Shown: positions 17,273-27,651 of the stretch, piece by piece
How the letters are laid out: every line of letters begins with the position of its first letter
How positions within the stretch are numbered: position 1 is the first letter of the stretch
Assembly: GCF_030551755.1 (NCBI RefSeq)
Contig: NZ_JAUPEC010000009.1
Location: 62,001-126,000, forward strand
DNA: 64,000 nt
Source: Pseudocolwellia sp. AS88
GTDB lineage: Bacteria > Pseudomonadota > Gammaproteobacteria > Enterobacterales > Alteromonadaceae
Direction of reading: 5' to 3'
Program-made: the position numbers and the translations under genes
The notes under the pieces: generated by a model
Seen by the model: the letters and a program-made list of their open reading frames with translations, nothing else
What the model was told of the DNA's origin: nothing
Database searches by the model: none

Positions 17273-18975
17273 TAAAACAAAGTATAACGTTGGGCTAGAG
17301 GCAATATAGATGCCGGTTCGCAAGTCAGCAGTTCCCCATTCGCCCTCACCTCATAAGTCTGCGCATCCACTTCTATCTTCGGCTGCCAGCTATTATGAAT
17401 CATATCGTCTTTACCAATATTTCGAGTATTCTTACAAACCCCAACCATACGTGTCATGCCTACTTTTTCAGGTACACCTTTATCAACCGCTGCTTGCGAT
17501 AAAAAGGTCATAGATATTTTAGCTGTCGCTAAACCGTAAGACCCAAACATAGGACGATAATACACAGGCTGCGGTGTAGGAATAGATGCATTGGCATCCC
17601 CCATTGGCGCTGCAGCAATAAAGCCTGATTTAATGATCATTGATGGCTTAATACCAAAGAATGCAGGTTTCCATAAAACGATATCGGCTAGCTTACCCAC
17701 TTCAATCGATCCTACCTCATGGCTTACACCATGGCTTATTGCTGGATTAATAGTGTATTTAGCAATGTAACGCTTAATACGGAAATTATCGTTACGCTCA
17801 GTATCGGGTGCCAAAGGTCCACGTTGTTGCTTATTTTTATGGGCGGTTTGCCAAGTACGTGTGATCATTTCACCAACTCGTCCCATCGCTTGCGAGTCAG
17901 ACGAAATCATACTGATAGCGCCTAAGTCATGCATTACGTCTTCAGCAGCTATACTTTCTTTACGAATTCGTGAGTCAGCAAAAGCAACATCTTCGGGAAT
18001 ATTAGGATCTAGATGATGACATACCATGAGCATGTCTAAATGTTCATCTATGGTGTTGATAGTGTAAGGTCGTGTTGGGTTGGTTGACGAAGGTAAAACA
18101 TTGGCTTCGCCACACGCTTTAATAATATCAGGGGAATGTCCACCGCCAGCACCTTCTGTGTGATAAGTGTGAATGGTTCTGCCTTTGAAAGCGCCAATCG
18201 TATCTTCAACAAAACCAGATTCGTTTAAGGTGTCTGTATGAATAGCCACTTGCACATCGTACCTTTCTGCAACTGTTAAACAGTTATCAATAGCGGCAGG
18301 TGTTGTACCCCAATCTTCATGCAGTTTTAAACCACATACGCCAGCTTCAATTTGCTCTTCAATCGCTAGCGGTAAACTAGCATTACCTTTACCTAAGAAG
18401 CCAAAGTTCATTGGAAAATCATTTGTCGCTTGTAGCATTTTATGAATATACCAAGGACCGGGTGTACACGTTGTTGCGTTTGTACCTGTTGCAGGACCTG
18501 TTCCACCACCTATCATAGTCGTTACGCCAGACATTAAGGCTTCATCAATTTGTTGCGGACAAATAAAGTGAATATGCGCGTCTATGCCGCCAGCTGTTAA
18601 TATTTGACCTTCGCCAGCAATAACTTCAGTGCCAGGACCGACTTCAATATCAATATTGTCTTGAATGTCTGGATTACCCGCTTTACCAATGATGGCAATA
18701 CGACCAGCTTTAACACCCACATCAGCTTTAACTATGCCCCAATGATCAACAATTAGTGCGTTGGTAATAACAAGATCGACTGTTTCGTAACAAGACGCTT
18801 GGCTTTGTCCCATACCATCTCGAATAACCTTACCACCACCAAACTTAACTTCTTCGCCATATTCGGTGTAATCTTTTTCAACTTCTAGCCATAAGTCGGT
18901 ATCTGCTAAGCGAACTCTGTCGCCAACGGTTGGGCCAAACATGTGAGCATATGAATGTTTATCAATAGTTGCCAT
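17272..18975 (-). CDS. ureC: Urease alpha subunit UreC
   Basis: 567 residues, the canonical length. Nickel ligands are visible: His134 and His136 in [10 protein letters not shown], and the carbamylated Lys217 in GLKLHEDWG. The mobile-flap Cys-His pair is in MVCHHLDP and the later Asp ligand in [13 protein letters not shown]. Hydrolyses urea to ammonia and carbamate. It follows ureB directly. The stop is TAG, immediately followed by the palindromic repeat array. Confidence 0.98.
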   Translation of the reverse strand: MATIDKHSYAHMFGPTVGDRVRLADTDLWLEVEKDYTEYGEEVKFGGGKVIRDGMGQSQASCYETVDLVITNALIVDHWGIVKADVGVKAGRIAIIGKAGNPDIQDNIDIEVGPGTEVIAGEGQILTAGGIDAHIHFICPQQIDEALMSGVTTMIGGGTGPATGTNATTCTPGPWYIHKMLQATNDFPMNFGFLGKGNASLPLAIEEQIEAGVCGLKLHEDWGTTPAAIDNCLTVAERYDVQVAIHTDTLNESGFVEDTIGAFKGRTIHTYHTEGAGGGHSPDIIKACGEANVLPSSTNPTRPYTINTIDEHLDMLMVCHHLDPNIPEDVAFADSRIRKESIAAEDVMHDLGAISMISSDSQAMGRVGEMITRTWQTAHKNKQQRGPLAPDTERNDNFRIKRYIAKYTINPAISHGVSHEVGSIEVGKLADIVLWKPAFFGIKPSMIIKSGFIAAAPMGDANASIPTPQPVYYRPMFGSYGLATAKISMTFLSQAAVDKGVPEKVGMTRMVGVCKNTRNIGKDDMIHNSWQPKIEVDAQTYEVRANGELLTCEPASILPLAQRYTLF

Positions 18976-19317
18976 TTATAAATCTCCCTGCACTTCTGCT
19001 CTAAAGCCAAATACTCTGCGTTTACCACGATAAGCAATCAGTGTTACTTCGCGCTCTTGTCCTGGTTCAAAACGAACGGCAGTGCCTGAAGTAATATCGA
19101 GGCGATAGCCTTTAGTTAATTCTCGATCAAATGTTAACGCTGGATTCACTTCATAAAAGTGATAATGAGATCCTATTTGAATCGGACGATCGCCTGAGTT
19201 GGCAACAGTCACTTTAAGTTGTTCGCGACCCACATTAAGTTCGCGGTTACCACTATCCGTTTTTATTTCACCAGGAATTAATCTGCCTGATGTATTAATA
19301 GGTGAAGATGAAGACAT
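18976..19317 (-). CDS. ureB: Urease beta subunit UreB
   Basis: 113 residues with the family signatures [32 protein letters not shown] and [17 protein letters not shown]. Structural subunit that packs with UreA and UreC. It lies 11 bases after ureA and abuts ureC, so the three are co-translated as separate polypeptides as in most bacterial ureases. Confidence 0.97.
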   Translation of the reverse strand: MSSSSPINTSGRLIPGEIKTDSGNRELNVGREQLKVTVANSGDRPIQIGSHYHFYEVNPALTFDRELTKGYRLDITSGTAVRFEPGQEREVTLIAYRGKRRVFGFRAEVQGDL

Positions 19318-19328
19318 TTGACGCTCCT

Positions 19329-19631
19329 TTACACTATAGGGTTATGAACCGTTACAAGCTTAGTTCCATCAGGAAACGTTGCTTCTACTTGTACTTCAGC
19401 TAACAATTCAGGAATTCCTTCCATTACCTGATCACGGGTTAAAAGTGTGCGTCCGTAATCCATCATTTGAGCAACTGTTTTCCCATCACGTGCGCCTTCC
19501 ATAATTTCCATAGAAATATACGCCATCGCTTCAGGGTAATTAAGTTTTACACCACGATTTAAGCGACGTTCTGCTAACAGTGCTGCAGTGAACAAAAGGA
19601 GTTTGTCTTTTTCTCTAGGTAATAAATCCAT
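19329..19631 (-). CDS. ureA: Urease gamma subunit UreA
   Basis: 100 residues, the normal length. Starts [23 protein letters not shown] and contains [21 protein letters not shown], the gamma-subunit signature. Smallest structural subunit of urease. It lies between ureD and ureB. Confidence 0.97.
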   Translation of the reverse strand: MDLLPREKDKLLLFTAALLAERRLNRGVKLNYPEAMAYISMEIMEGARDGKTVAQMMDYGRTLLTRDQVMEGIPELLAEVQVEATFPDGTKLVTVHNPIV

Positions 19632-19668
19632 AATTTTCTCTTAAATTCTTGTAAATGTAAGCTAAGAA

Positions 19669-20562
19669 TTAGGTATGCCAAATTCTTGGTTCAATGGCTG
19701 ACGCCTCAATAACAAGAGGACGTAAATGCTGCCATAATTTAATAAATAAGTTTTTACATTGATGTGCTTGTTCACCTAAATAACGGATAACAAACAAACC
19801 TCTAATATCTGTAATGCTGATCAGTTCTTGGGCATTTTCAGCATCTATAATATCGCGTAATACTTCGATAATTTCTTTACGCTGTTTTAGTTCGTTTAAT
19901 TGTAAAGGTGCATAAATTAGGAATGTACCAAATACAGATTTACTGGCAAGCCCTGCCATATGGTGAAGTAATTGGTTCTTAGGTGATATTTCTATACGGT
20001 CTTGATAAATAAGCGTACCACCACAATACAAACGGTTCAGCTGAGTGTATTGGCCTTTATCGAAATATTGGTTTGAACTCGGTAAACCTAAACAAGTAAT
20101 ATCCCACCCAAAGTAAGTACTGTTGTCACACATATGCACATCAACGGTATTAAAACCGTCAGCACCTTCGTATACGATTGTTTCTTGTGGGAAGTTCTCA
20201 GCAACTGCCTCATTAGTTAAATGTAATGAAGTAATTTGTGTTTGTTTTGTTTCACCGATTGATAGGTCTTCACGTGCACGATAAAAGCGATTAGCACCTG
20301 GTGTGGTAACTAAAACATGCCCTTGCTCTTCAATGTTTATTTCAACATTAAGCTCGTCACCCGAAACAATACCTGCTGGAGGATGAAGCAAATAGATATG
20401 TGCGCATTCTTGCCCTTCTGGATAGAAAGCTTTTTGAACCGATAATGGCCCTTTACGCGATGTTGTTTTTAGTTGAGTACCGTAGGCATTGTGACTAAAC
20501 GTTAATGCTAATTTAGCCAGCCATTGCCTAGGTTCTACCTTGCTTGTTTCTTTTATAATCAT
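19669..20562 (-). CDS. ureD: Urease accessory protein UreD
   Basis: 297 residues. Recognised by LLHPPAGIVSGDELNVEINI, VLVTTPGANRFYRA and the C-terminal KLWQHLRPLVIE. UreD (UreH) binds apo-urease and recruits UreF and UreG for nickel insertion. It is the first gene of the urease block and follows urtE by 33 bases, placing transport and enzyme genes in one transcriptional direction. Confidence 0.95.
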   Translation of the reverse strand: MIIKETSKVEPRQWLAKLALTFSHNAYGTQLKTTSRKGPLSVQKAFYPEGQECAHIYLLHPPAGIVSGDELNVEINIEEQGHVLVTTPGANRFYRAREDLSIGETKQTQITSLHLTNEAVAENFPQETIVYEGADGFNTVDVHMCDNSTYFGWDITCLGLPSSNQYFDKGQYTQLNRLYCGGTLIYQDRIEISPKNQLLHHMAGLASKSVFGTFLIYAPLQLNELKQRKEIIEVLRDIIDAENAQELISITDIRGLFVIRYLGEQAHQCKNLFIKLWQHLRPLVIEASAIEPRIWHT

Positions 20563-20595
20563 TATAGACTTATGATTCGCTTGATTTTTACCCGT

Positions 20596-21291
20596 TTACA
20601 CAGATAAATACTTACTCACTAACTCATCCGTCAACTCTACCATTTCACCCGACGCAATAACATTGCCTTTTTCCATTAAATGAAATTCTTCGCCTACTGC
20701 ACGTGCAAAAGGTAATTTTTGTTCAACGAGTACAATAGTCATGCCGTGTTCTTTGTTTAATTTAAGTAGAACGTCACGAATAAGTTGTACGATATTCGGT
20801 TGAATACCTTCGTTTGGCTCATCAAGGATCAGAATATCAGGATTAAGCACTAACGCCCTACCTATGGCTAATTGCTGTTGCTGACCACCTGATAAATCTC
20901 CACCTCTGCGATGTAACATTTCTTTAAGTACAGGAAATAACGTAAAGATATGCTCGGGTATGGTTTTACTTTTTTGACGTTTACAATTTAAGCTAAGCTT
21001 TAGGTTTTCTTCCACGGTAAGTTGCGGAAATATATCACGTCCTTGTGGTACATAACCTACCCCGATTTCAGGTCGTGTTTCCACGCCCTTTTTAACCACA
21101 TCAACATCGTTGATGATCAAGCTCCCCGAACTAATAGGTAATAAACCCATGATGGATTTAAGTAAGGTCGTTTTACCAACACCGTTACGCCCCATGATGC
21201 AGGTACGAGATCCTTTTTTTATTTTAAGGTTCAAATCCCACAGTATTTGCGTACCGCCATATTGTTGATTAACAGAGGTTAACTCGATCAT
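20596..21291 (-). CDS. urtE: Urea ABC transporter ATP-binding protein UrtE
   Basis: 231 residues, LivF-like ATPase. Walker A GRNGVGKTT, signature LSGGQQQQLAIGRAL, Walker B ILILDEPNEGIQP. UrtE and UrtD power urea import through UrtB/UrtC. The start overlaps the urtD stop by 4 bases. Confidence 0.95.
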   Translation of the reverse strand: MIELTSVNQQYGGTQILWDLNLKIKKGSRTCIMGRNGVGKTTLLKSIMGLLPISSGSLIINDVDVVKKGVETRPEIGVGYVPQGRDIFPQLTVEENLKLSLNCKRQKSKTIPEHIFTLFPVLKEMLHRRGGDLSGGQQQQLAIGRALVLNPDILILDEPNEGIQPNIVQLIRDVLLKLNKEHGMTIVLVEQKLPFARAVGEEFHLMEKGNVIASGEMVELTDELVSKYLSV

Positions 21292-22157
21292 GCTGTTTGC
21301 TCCTGTGTGTTACTCATTGCTTTTTCTATGTCGTCTGAACCGTTAGCTTCGCCATCGTCTTCACCCAAGTAAACTTGAATAACATCTTTATTCGATTGGA
21401 TTTCAGACATAGTGCCCTCTGCCAATACTGAACCTTGATGTAATACCGTAACTTGCTTAGCAATAGAGCGAACAAATGCCATATCATGTTCTACTACGAC
21501 AACTGAATGCTTACCTGCTAGCGATGTTAGTAATTCAGCTGTACGTTCAGTTTCTTGTCCTGTCATACCTGCTACAGGTTCATCAACAAGTAATACACGC
21601 GGTTCAGCCGCTAGAAGCATACCTATCTCTAACCATTGTTTTTGGCCATGCGACAAACGTCCAGCAGGGTAATAACATTCTTGAGTTAGTCCTATGGTAT
21701 AAAGTATTTCGGCAATACGGTCTTTTTGCTCTCCACTAAGTTTGTGAAACAGTGACGTCCATATTCCTTTGTCGCCAGCTAAACTTAACTCGATATTTTC
21801 AAATACAGATAACTCTTCAAATACCGTTGGCTTTTGAAATTTACGTCCAATACCTGCTCTGGCGATTTCAGCCTCACTTAATTGCAGTAAATCCACTTGC
21901 TGACCAAAACTTACCGTACCTTTATCAGGGCGCGTTTTACCCGTAATAACATCCATTAAGGTGGTTTTACCCGCACCGTTAGCACCAATTAAACAACGTA
22001 ATTCACCATCGTTTATGTAAAGATTCAAATCGTTTAATGCTTTGAAGCCGTCAAAACTGACACTCACGTCTTCAACATATAAAATAACACCATGACGAGT
22101 ATCAGGTTTAATGTTTTCGTCTGCTAGCAAAGGAGAACCATTTTTATCAACTATCAT
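21288..22157 (-). CDS. urtD: Urea ABC transporter ATP-binding protein UrtD
   Basis: 289 residues, LivG-like ATPase. Walker A GANGAGKTT, signature LSHGQKQWLEIGMLLA and Walker B VLLVDEPVAGM. An acidic tail of about 30 residues (EDDGEANGSDDIE) extends the C-terminus beyond the ATPase. The start overlaps urtC by 4 bases (ATGA). Confidence 0.95.
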   Translation of the reverse strand: MIVDKNGSPLLADENIKPDTRHGVILYVEDVSVSFDGFKALNDLNLYINDGELRCLIGANGAGKTTLMDVITGKTRPDKGTVSFGQQVDLLQLSEAEIARAGIGRKFQKPTVFEELSVFENIELSLAGDKGIWTSLFHKLSGEQKDRIAEILYTIGLTQECYYPAGRLSHGQKQWLEIGMLLAAEPRVLLVDEPVAGMTGQETERTAELLTSLAGKHSVVVVEHDMAFVRSIAKQVTVLHQGSVLAEGTMSEIQSNKDVIQVYLGEDDGEANGSDDIEKAMSNTQEQTA

Positions 22158-23380
22158 GATTGAACCTCCGTTTTTTGAATGTCTGTGCTTCTATTATTTT
22201 TACTATCCGTACCTTTGCTATTAGAACTATCGTCTTCGTTATCTTTATTACTTAATAAATGTGGTAATAATCCCGCAATACCTTTTGGAAGATACAAAGT
22301 CACTAATACAAATAAACCACCTAAAGCGAACAACCATGCTTCTGGCATAATCGCAGTAAAACGAGTTTTAGCGTAACTTACAACTACGGCACCAATTAAC
22401 GCGCCGTATAATGTTCCTCTACCGCCAATTGCAACCCATACCACCATTTCAATAGAATTTAGTGGAGAGAATTCGCCTGGATTAATAATACCTACTTGCG
22501 GCACATACAAAGCGCCAGCAACACCCGCTAACATAGCTGAAACGATATAAATCCAAAGTTTGTAATGTTCAGGTTTAAAGCCAACAAAACGTACTCGTGA
22601 TTCAGCATCTCGAATGGCTGTAACAACTCGCCCCATTTTAGACTTAACAATGTAATCACTAATGGCATAACCAATCGCTAAAGCAATCGCGGTAGCAACA
22701 AATAAACCAAGTTTTGTAGAGGGTTCTTGTAATGAGAATCCTAGTATTTCTTTAAAATCTGTTAAACCGTTATTACCGCCAAAACCCATTTCGTTACGGA
22801 AAAACGCCAGCATTAATGCATAAGTTACCGCTTGCGTCATTATCGATAAGTAAACACCACTGACACGTGAACGAAACGCTAAAGAGCCAAACACATAAGC
22901 TAATAAACCTGGGCCGATAAATACCATAGCGATCATCCAAATTACGCTGTCTGATCCTGCCCAGTACCAAGGTAATTCTGTAAAGTTAAGAAATACCATA
23001 AAATCAGGTAAGTCTGGATTACCGTATACACCTCGGTCGCCAATTTGACGCATTAAGTACATACCCATCGCGTAGCCACCTAAAGCGAAAAATGCTCCGT
23101 GACCTAAGCTAAGTATTCCGCAATATCCCCATACTAGGTCTACAGCTAAGGCAAGTAAGGCATAACATAAGTATTTACCGAATAAACTTACTGTATAGTC
23201 GCTTACATGAAAGAAAGATCCTTCTGCAAAAGCGATATTACAAAAAGTTACGTAAAACGCTGATATCAATAGAAAGCCAATAACAACACGTAAACTCCCA
23301 AGTTGAGCAAGCTTTTGAATTAATGGACGTATTGGTTGCGTTACACTTGTTGAATGTTTTGCGTTATTTGAAATATTCAT
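22154..23380 (-). CDS. urtC: Urea ABC transporter permease UrtC
   Basis: 408 residues, LivM-like permease with about 10 transmembrane segments. Signatures include DLVWGYCGILSLGHGAFFALG and EMVVWVAIGGRGTLYGALIGA. The C-terminus has a Ser/Asn/Asp-rich tail. The start overlaps the urtB stop by one base. Confidence 0.95.
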   Translation of the reverse strand: MNISNNAKHSTSVTQPIRPLIQKLAQLGSLRVVIGFLLISAFYVTFCNIAFAEGSFFHVSDYTVSLFGKYLCYALLALAVDLVWGYCGILSLGHGAFFALGGYAMGMYLMRQIGDRGVYGNPDLPDFMVFLNFTELPWYWAGSDSVIWMIAMVFIGPGLLAYVFGSLAFRSRVSGVYLSIMTQAVTYALMLAFFRNEMGFGGNNGLTDFKEILGFSLQEPSTKLGLFVATAIALAIGYAISDYIVKSKMGRVVTAIRDAESRVRFVGFKPEHYKLWIYIVSAMLAGVAGALYVPQVGIINPGEFSPLNSIEMVVWVAIGGRGTLYGALIGAVVVSYAKTRFTAIMPEAWLFALGGLFVLVTLYLPKGIAGLLPHLLSNKDNEDDSSNSKGTDSKNNRSTDIQKTEVQS

Positions 23381-25065
23381 TAGTCTGCTGATCTCCCTTT
23401 TTGTGGAAACAGTCCTTTCGGTTTTTTCTGGATGAACAACACCAAGCCCACTAATACAATAATATTGGCAAGTACTGAGCCGGTTACAGGTTCTAAGAAT
23501 TTATTGAATGCACCTAGTGACATAGCTGCGACTAAAGTTCCCCATAAGTTACCTACACCACCGAATACAACCACTAAGAAAGAATCGATAATATAAGCTT
23601 GTCCTAAGTTAGGGCCCACGTTAGTTAACTGACTTAATACCACACCTGCTATACCCGCAATACCTGAACCTAAACCAAAGGTAATAGCATCTACCCAATC
23701 ACTTTTAATACTTAATGCTCTAGCCATGTCGCGGTTTTGAGATACAGCACGTACATGTAAGCCTAATGAGGTTTTCTTTAAAATCATCAACAAGGCAACA
23801 AAAACCATTAATGAAAAAATGATGATGTATAAACGGTTAAAGGTTAACGAGAAAATAGGATTAATTTGCCATGAACCACTCATCCACTCAGGAGCGAGTA
23901 CTTGACGGTTTAATGGAGAGAAAATGGTTCTTACCAGTTGTTGTAAGATCAAACTAATACCAAAAGTTGCTAGTAGCGTTTCTAACGGGCGACCTTTTAA
24001 ATGACGTATAACGCCACGTTCAATTGCAACACCCACTAGGCCTGATACTAAGAAAGCAGCAGGAATTGCCATTAATAACGAATATTCGATTAGTTGAGGG
24101 AAAGCTTGTTGAATCACATAAGTGGTGTACGCACCCAGCATCATCATTTCGCCATGTGCCATGTTAATAACACCCATAACACCAAAAGTAATAGCTAAGC
24201 CGATAGCAGCTAGTAGCAATACTGAACCTAAGCTAATACCAAAAAATAGATTTTCAGCAAATTCAAAAAGTCCTTTTCTGCCATCGATATCTGCCATTGC
24301 TTTTTCTAGCGCGACTTTTAAAGCTTTGTCTTCTGGTGAAGCTGGCTTTTCAACTTTAGAAAGTTCTGTCGCCATCGCATTTAATACTGAAGGCTCTAAA
24401 CTTGTTTTTAATTGTTTAACAGCAGCTAATTTTTCTGTGTGCTCACCTTCTAACAATTGTTGAACCAATAAAGTTACTGACATTAGCTCACGAACATCAT
24501 CATCTTGCTCTGAGTTAATCAACTTTTTAATGGTTTCGATACCTATGTCATTAGGTTTGTCGAGAATTTGCTTAACCGCTTCAATGCGTACCGTTTTATC
24601 TGAGAAAGTTAAATCTAACTGTGCGAGTAAACTGCGTATTTTTCCACGTAATCGGTTATTGGTTTTAACTTTTCTAATTTTGCTTTTTGCTACAGCTTCA
24701 AGTTTGGTATTAGTTAATACATCAGTTAATGCGTATTTATTATCTGCGTTAAGCTGTGCATGCACTATTTGCTTATTACTTTTTAAGTAATACAAATCAC
24801 CGTTCATTAAAGAGTTAAAAGTTTTTTTGATTTGAGGTGCCTTTGTTTGTGAAAGTTGTTCAATTAATAAAGGCATTTTTGAAAGCTTAGTGGTAGGTAG
24901 CTTTTTAAATAAAGCGATTAACTGAGCTTGCTCGTTTGATTGTGGTTCGGCTATTGTAACCTCTGCACTAACGACTTCGTTGTCGTTTACTTTTGCCGTT
25001 ACTTCGCTAGCAACACTTTGCCCAGCTAAGAAACAACAAATCAAAAGTAAAAATATGCGCAACAT
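23380..25065 (-). CDS. urtB: Urea ABC transporter permease UrtB
   Basis: 561 residues from the ATG at 25065, chosen because TTAAGGA lies about 6 bases upstream; the open frame runs 8 codons further. A signal sequence (FLLLICCFLAGQSVAS) and a region of about 240 residues with HEAT-like helices precede the LivH-like permease (from FFGISLGSVLLLAAIGLAI). This long extracytoplasmic extension is common in UrtB proteins. It is separated from urtA by 205 bases that hold a strong hairpin. Confidence 0.93.
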   Translation of the reverse strand: MLRIFLLLICCFLAGQSVASEVTAKVNDNEVVSAEVTIAEPQSNEQAQLIALFKKLPTTKLSKMPLLIEQLSQTKAPQIKKTFNSLMNGDLYYLKSNKQIVHAQLNADNKYALTDVLTNTKLEAVAKSKIRKVKTNNRLRGKIRSLLAQLDLTFSDKTVRIEAVKQILDKPNDIGIETIKKLINSEQDDDVRELMSVTLLVQQLLEGEHTEKLAAVKQLKTSLEPSVLNAMATELSKVEKPASPEDKALKVALEKAMADIDGRKGLFEFAENLFFGISLGSVLLLAAIGLAITFGVMGVINMAHGEMMMLGAYTTYVIQQAFPQLIEYSLLMAIPAAFLVSGLVGVAIERGVIRHLKGRPLETLLATFGISLILQQLVRTIFSPLNRQVLAPEWMSGSWQINPIFSLTFNRLYIIIFSLMVFVALLMILKKTSLGLHVRAVSQNRDMARALSIKSDWVDAITFGLGSGIAGIAGVVLSQLTNVGPNLGQAYIIDSFLVVVFGGVGNLWGTLVAAMSLGAFNKFLEPVTGSVLANIIVLVGLVLFIQKKPKGLFPQKGRSAD

Positions 25066-25230
25066 TGCGTTTTCCTTAAGAGTTAACATGAAATTAAGAC
25101 GGTGTAATGTTTATATGCCAATTTTTATAAGCACTGTGTTGAGAAAATAACAACCGCATAAGCTGACAAAACTTTACTCAAAAAATTCTTTATTGATGGT
25201 TAGAGTTACTAAGCAAAAATCCTTTGAGTA

Positions 25231-25253
25231 AATGGGAAGCTAGGCTTCCCATT
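25231..25253. other. Perfect 10-bp hairpin between urtA and urtB
   Basis: AATGGGAAGC (25231-25240) pairs with GCTTCCCATT (25244-25253) around a 3-base loop. It lies 18 bases after the urtA stop. On the minus strand no long T run follows (TTTACTC), so it may act as a partial terminator or a 3' stabiliser that lets UrtA be made in excess over the membrane subunits. Confidence 0.6.
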
Positions 25254-25270
25254 AGCGTTTAATTACGTTT

Positions 25271-26557
25271 TTATTCGAAGTTTTGACCAGAACATTTGGC
25301 TGTAGTTACATCGAAGTTTCCGCATTTAACAGGGCTAGTCCAATCAGAAATTAGGTTTTTAGAGCTAGGTAAAAAGTCTGACCAAGCATCACCAATAACG
25401 GTATCTGGTGTTTCCCAAACCACTTCAAATTGACCGTCTTCTTGAATCTCACCAATTAATACTGGCTTAGATAAATGATGGTTTGAGTTCATCACCGCAG
25501 TACCACCTGTTAAGTTAGGAACAGCAATACCAATCATCGCCTGTTCAACGGCATCAACATCTGTAGTTCCAGCTTTCTCAACTGCTTTTGCCCACATGTT
25601 GAAACCTATGTAAGTTGCTTCCATAGGATCGTTCGTTACACGCTTGTCATCACCGATGTATTTTTTCCAATCAGCAATAAAGGTTTCATTTTCATCAGAC
25701 TCAACACTTTGAAAGTAATTCCAAGCGGCTAAATGACCAACCAATGGCTTAGTATCAAAACCAGAAAGCTCTTCTTCACCTACCGAGAATGCCACTACAG
25801 GAATGTCTTCAGCAGAAATACCTTGGTTACCTAACTCTTTATAAAATGGAATATTTGCATCACCGTTAATGGTTGAAACAACAGCTGTTTTCTTGCCTGT
25901 TGAACCAAACTTTTTAACTTCAGCAACAATACTCTGCCAGTCTGAATGACCAAATGGTGTGTAGTTCACCATAATATCTTCGTCTTTAACGCCTTTAGAC
26001 TTTAAGTAAGCTTTTAAAACCTTGTTTGTTGTACGTGGATAAACATAATCTGTACCAGCTAATACCCAACGTTGTGCTCCAATGTCATCCATTAAATAGT
26101 CAATTGCAGGAATAGCTTGTTGATTTGGCGCAGCACCTGTGTAAAAAACGTTTTTAGATGACTCTTCACCTTCATACTGAACTGGGTAAAAAAGTAAACC
26201 GTTAAGCTCTTCTAATACGGGTAAAGCTGACTTACGTGATACTGATGTCCAACAACCGAAAATAACGTCTACCTTTTCTTTTGCTAATAATTCACGTGTT
26301 TTCTCAGCAAATAGCGGCCAGTTAGACGCAGGATCTACAACTACGGCTTCAAGTTGCTTACCTAAAATACCACCGGCTTTATTTTGCTTATCGATCATCA
26401 TTAATACGGTATCTTTAAGTGTTGTTTCACTGATTGCCATCGTGCCTGACAAAGAGTGAAGTACGCCCACTTTGATAGTGTCGGCAGCATATGAGATGCT
26501 AGTTACTAAACTACTCGCTACGATTGAACTCGCGATGATAAGTTTTTTCAATTTCAT
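25271..26557 (-). CDS. urtA: Urea ABC transporter substrate-binding protein UrtA
   Basis: 428 residues with a cleavable signal ending SYAADT. The mature part has the type I periplasmic fold of Leu/Ile/Val-type receptors: IKVGVLHSLSGTMAISETT, VIFGCWTSVSRKSALPVLEE and LFYPVQYEGEESSKNVFYTG, typical of UrtA/FmdD. Binds urea (possibly short amides) in the periplasm. It follows the porin gene by 101 bases. Confidence 0.95.
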   Translation of the reverse strand: MKLKKLIIASSIVASSLVTSISYAADTIKVGVLHSLSGTMAISETTLKDTVLMMIDKQNKAGGILGKQLEAVVVDPASNWPLFAEKTRELLAKEKVDVIFGCWTSVSRKSALPVLEELNGLLFYPVQYEGEESSKNVFYTGAAPNQQAIPAIDYLMDDIGAQRWVLAGTDYVYPRTTNKVLKAYLKSKGVKDEDIMVNYTPFGHSDWQSIVAEVKKFGSTGKKTAVVSTINGDANIPFYKELGNQGISAEDIPVVAFSVGEEELSGFDTKPLVGHLAAWNYFQSVESDENETFIADWKKYIGDDKRVTNDPMEATYIGFNMWAKAVEKAGTTDVDAVEQAMIGIAVPNLTGGTAVMNSNHHLSKPVLIGEIQEDGQFEVVWETPDTVIGDAWSDFLPSSKNLISDWTSPVKCGNFDVTTAKCSGQNFE

Positions 26558-26599
26558 TTTAATACCCTGTTTTATTGATAGTTAAAGATGTTTTTTAAA

Positions 26600-26632
26600 A
26601 GCCCACACAAATATATGTTTCAGAAGCGGGCT
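26600..26632 (-). terminator. Weak terminator or attenuator between porin and urtA
   Basis: On the minus strand AGCCCGC and GTGGGCT can pair (one G-T pair) around a long AT-rich loop, followed by TTTT. It may reduce read-through from the porin gene into urtA. The stem is short, so confidence is low. Confidence 0.35.
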
Positions 26633-26658
26633 AATCGAAATGATTAGTTAAAAATTCA

Positions 26659-27651
26659 TTAGAAAGTAATTAAGGCTTCAACAGCGAAAGTATTAATATC
26701 AACGTCGTTGATTTCGTCCATGCGGTATTCAAAAACCATTAATAGATTTTCATTAACTGAGAAACTTGGAGAAATTGTGAAACCACTTGCATCTTCAAAG
26801 GTTGCGCCAGATGCATCTTCAATTTCCCAATCGTGGTAACGCAGAGTTAATGCAAAGCTTTCAAAACCGTAATTTGCCATTAATAAGAAACCTGTTGCTT
26901 CAGCATCAACACCGGCACCTGCCCAAACATAAGCTGGCGCGTTTTCTGACATGTTATATTCAGCAGCAAGAGTTAACGCATCTTTGGCATAGCTCGCCCA
27001 TAAGTTAACTAATGTGGTGTCTTCGTCTGTTCCTGCTAACTTCTCAAACGAGTAAAAGCCTTTAACGGTTACTGAATCTGATGGCATGATGGCTAACATG
27101 GTTTCAACACCAATCTCTTCGGAATCAACTGACTGAGGACCCGCAAGATCGTTAACTAACGAAACAGCAGCACTAAAACCATCACCCGTGTATAAACCTG
27201 AAATACCTTGTTGGTAGTAACCATAGAAATAAGGCGCATAACCGGCACCCGAATATTGAAATAAACCTGTAGGCTCTTCAGTTTCCCAACCTGTGTAACT
27301 TAAGAAACGACCTGCTTTAACACTAAAGCTGTCTGATACTGCGTAAGTAATGAATGCTTGCTCAAGGTCTACACCTTCAGCTGAGTTTTGATACTCAATA
27401 TCAACAGTAGCTGTTAACTTGTTACCAAAGTCGTAAGAAATGTCGATTTCTGCTTGGTCAATACCAGACACACTAACTGAATCACCACCATCTGGATCTG
27501 AATATACGTAAGACATATCAATAAAGCCTGAAATGCTTAAGTTATCCATTACTGATGTATATATTGAATCATCTGCTTGTGCGGCAGACACTGTACCTAA
27601 TGACAATAAAACCGTTGCAGCGATAGGTGTTAATTTTTGTAAAATGTTCAT
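26659..27651 (-). CDS. Outer-membrane beta-barrel porin, probably for urea
   Basis: 330 residues with a signal peptide ending SAAQA. The mature protein alternates aromatic and polar residues (LSISGFIDMSYVYSDPDGG, VSGIDQAEIDISYDFGNKL, FSVKAGRFLSYTGWE) and ends VEALITF with a C-terminal Phe, as outer-membrane barrels do. It resembles the OmpL-like beta-barrel porin-2 family. Position directly upstream of urtA in the same direction suggests it lets urea or amides through the outer membrane; this is inferred from context only. Confidence 0.85.
   Translation of the reverse strand: MNILQKLTPIAATVLLSLGTVSAAQADDSIYTSVMDNLSISGFIDMSYVYSDPDGGDSVSVSGIDQAEIDISYDFGNKLTATVDIEYQNSAEGVDLEQAFITYAVSDSFSVKAGRFLSYTGWETEEPTGLFQYSGAGYAPYFYGYYQQGISGLYTGDGFSAAVSLVNDLAGPQSVDSEEIGVETMLAIMPSDSVTVKGFYSFEKLAGTDEDTTLVNLWASYAKDALTLAAEYNMSENAPAYVWAGAGVDAEATGFLLMANYGFESFALTLRYHDWEIEDASGATFEDASGFTISPSFSVNENLLMVFEYRMDEINDVDINTFAVEALITF

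Noticed and set aside
24122-24463. A 113-residue open frame on the plus strand inside urtB
   Set aside because: It lies opposite a well-conserved permease and has no recognisable domain; it is a by-product of codon use.
23380-25065. UrtB as a novel fusion because of its long N-terminal region
   Set aside because: Long signal-bearing extensions with helical repeats are usual in UrtB proteins.
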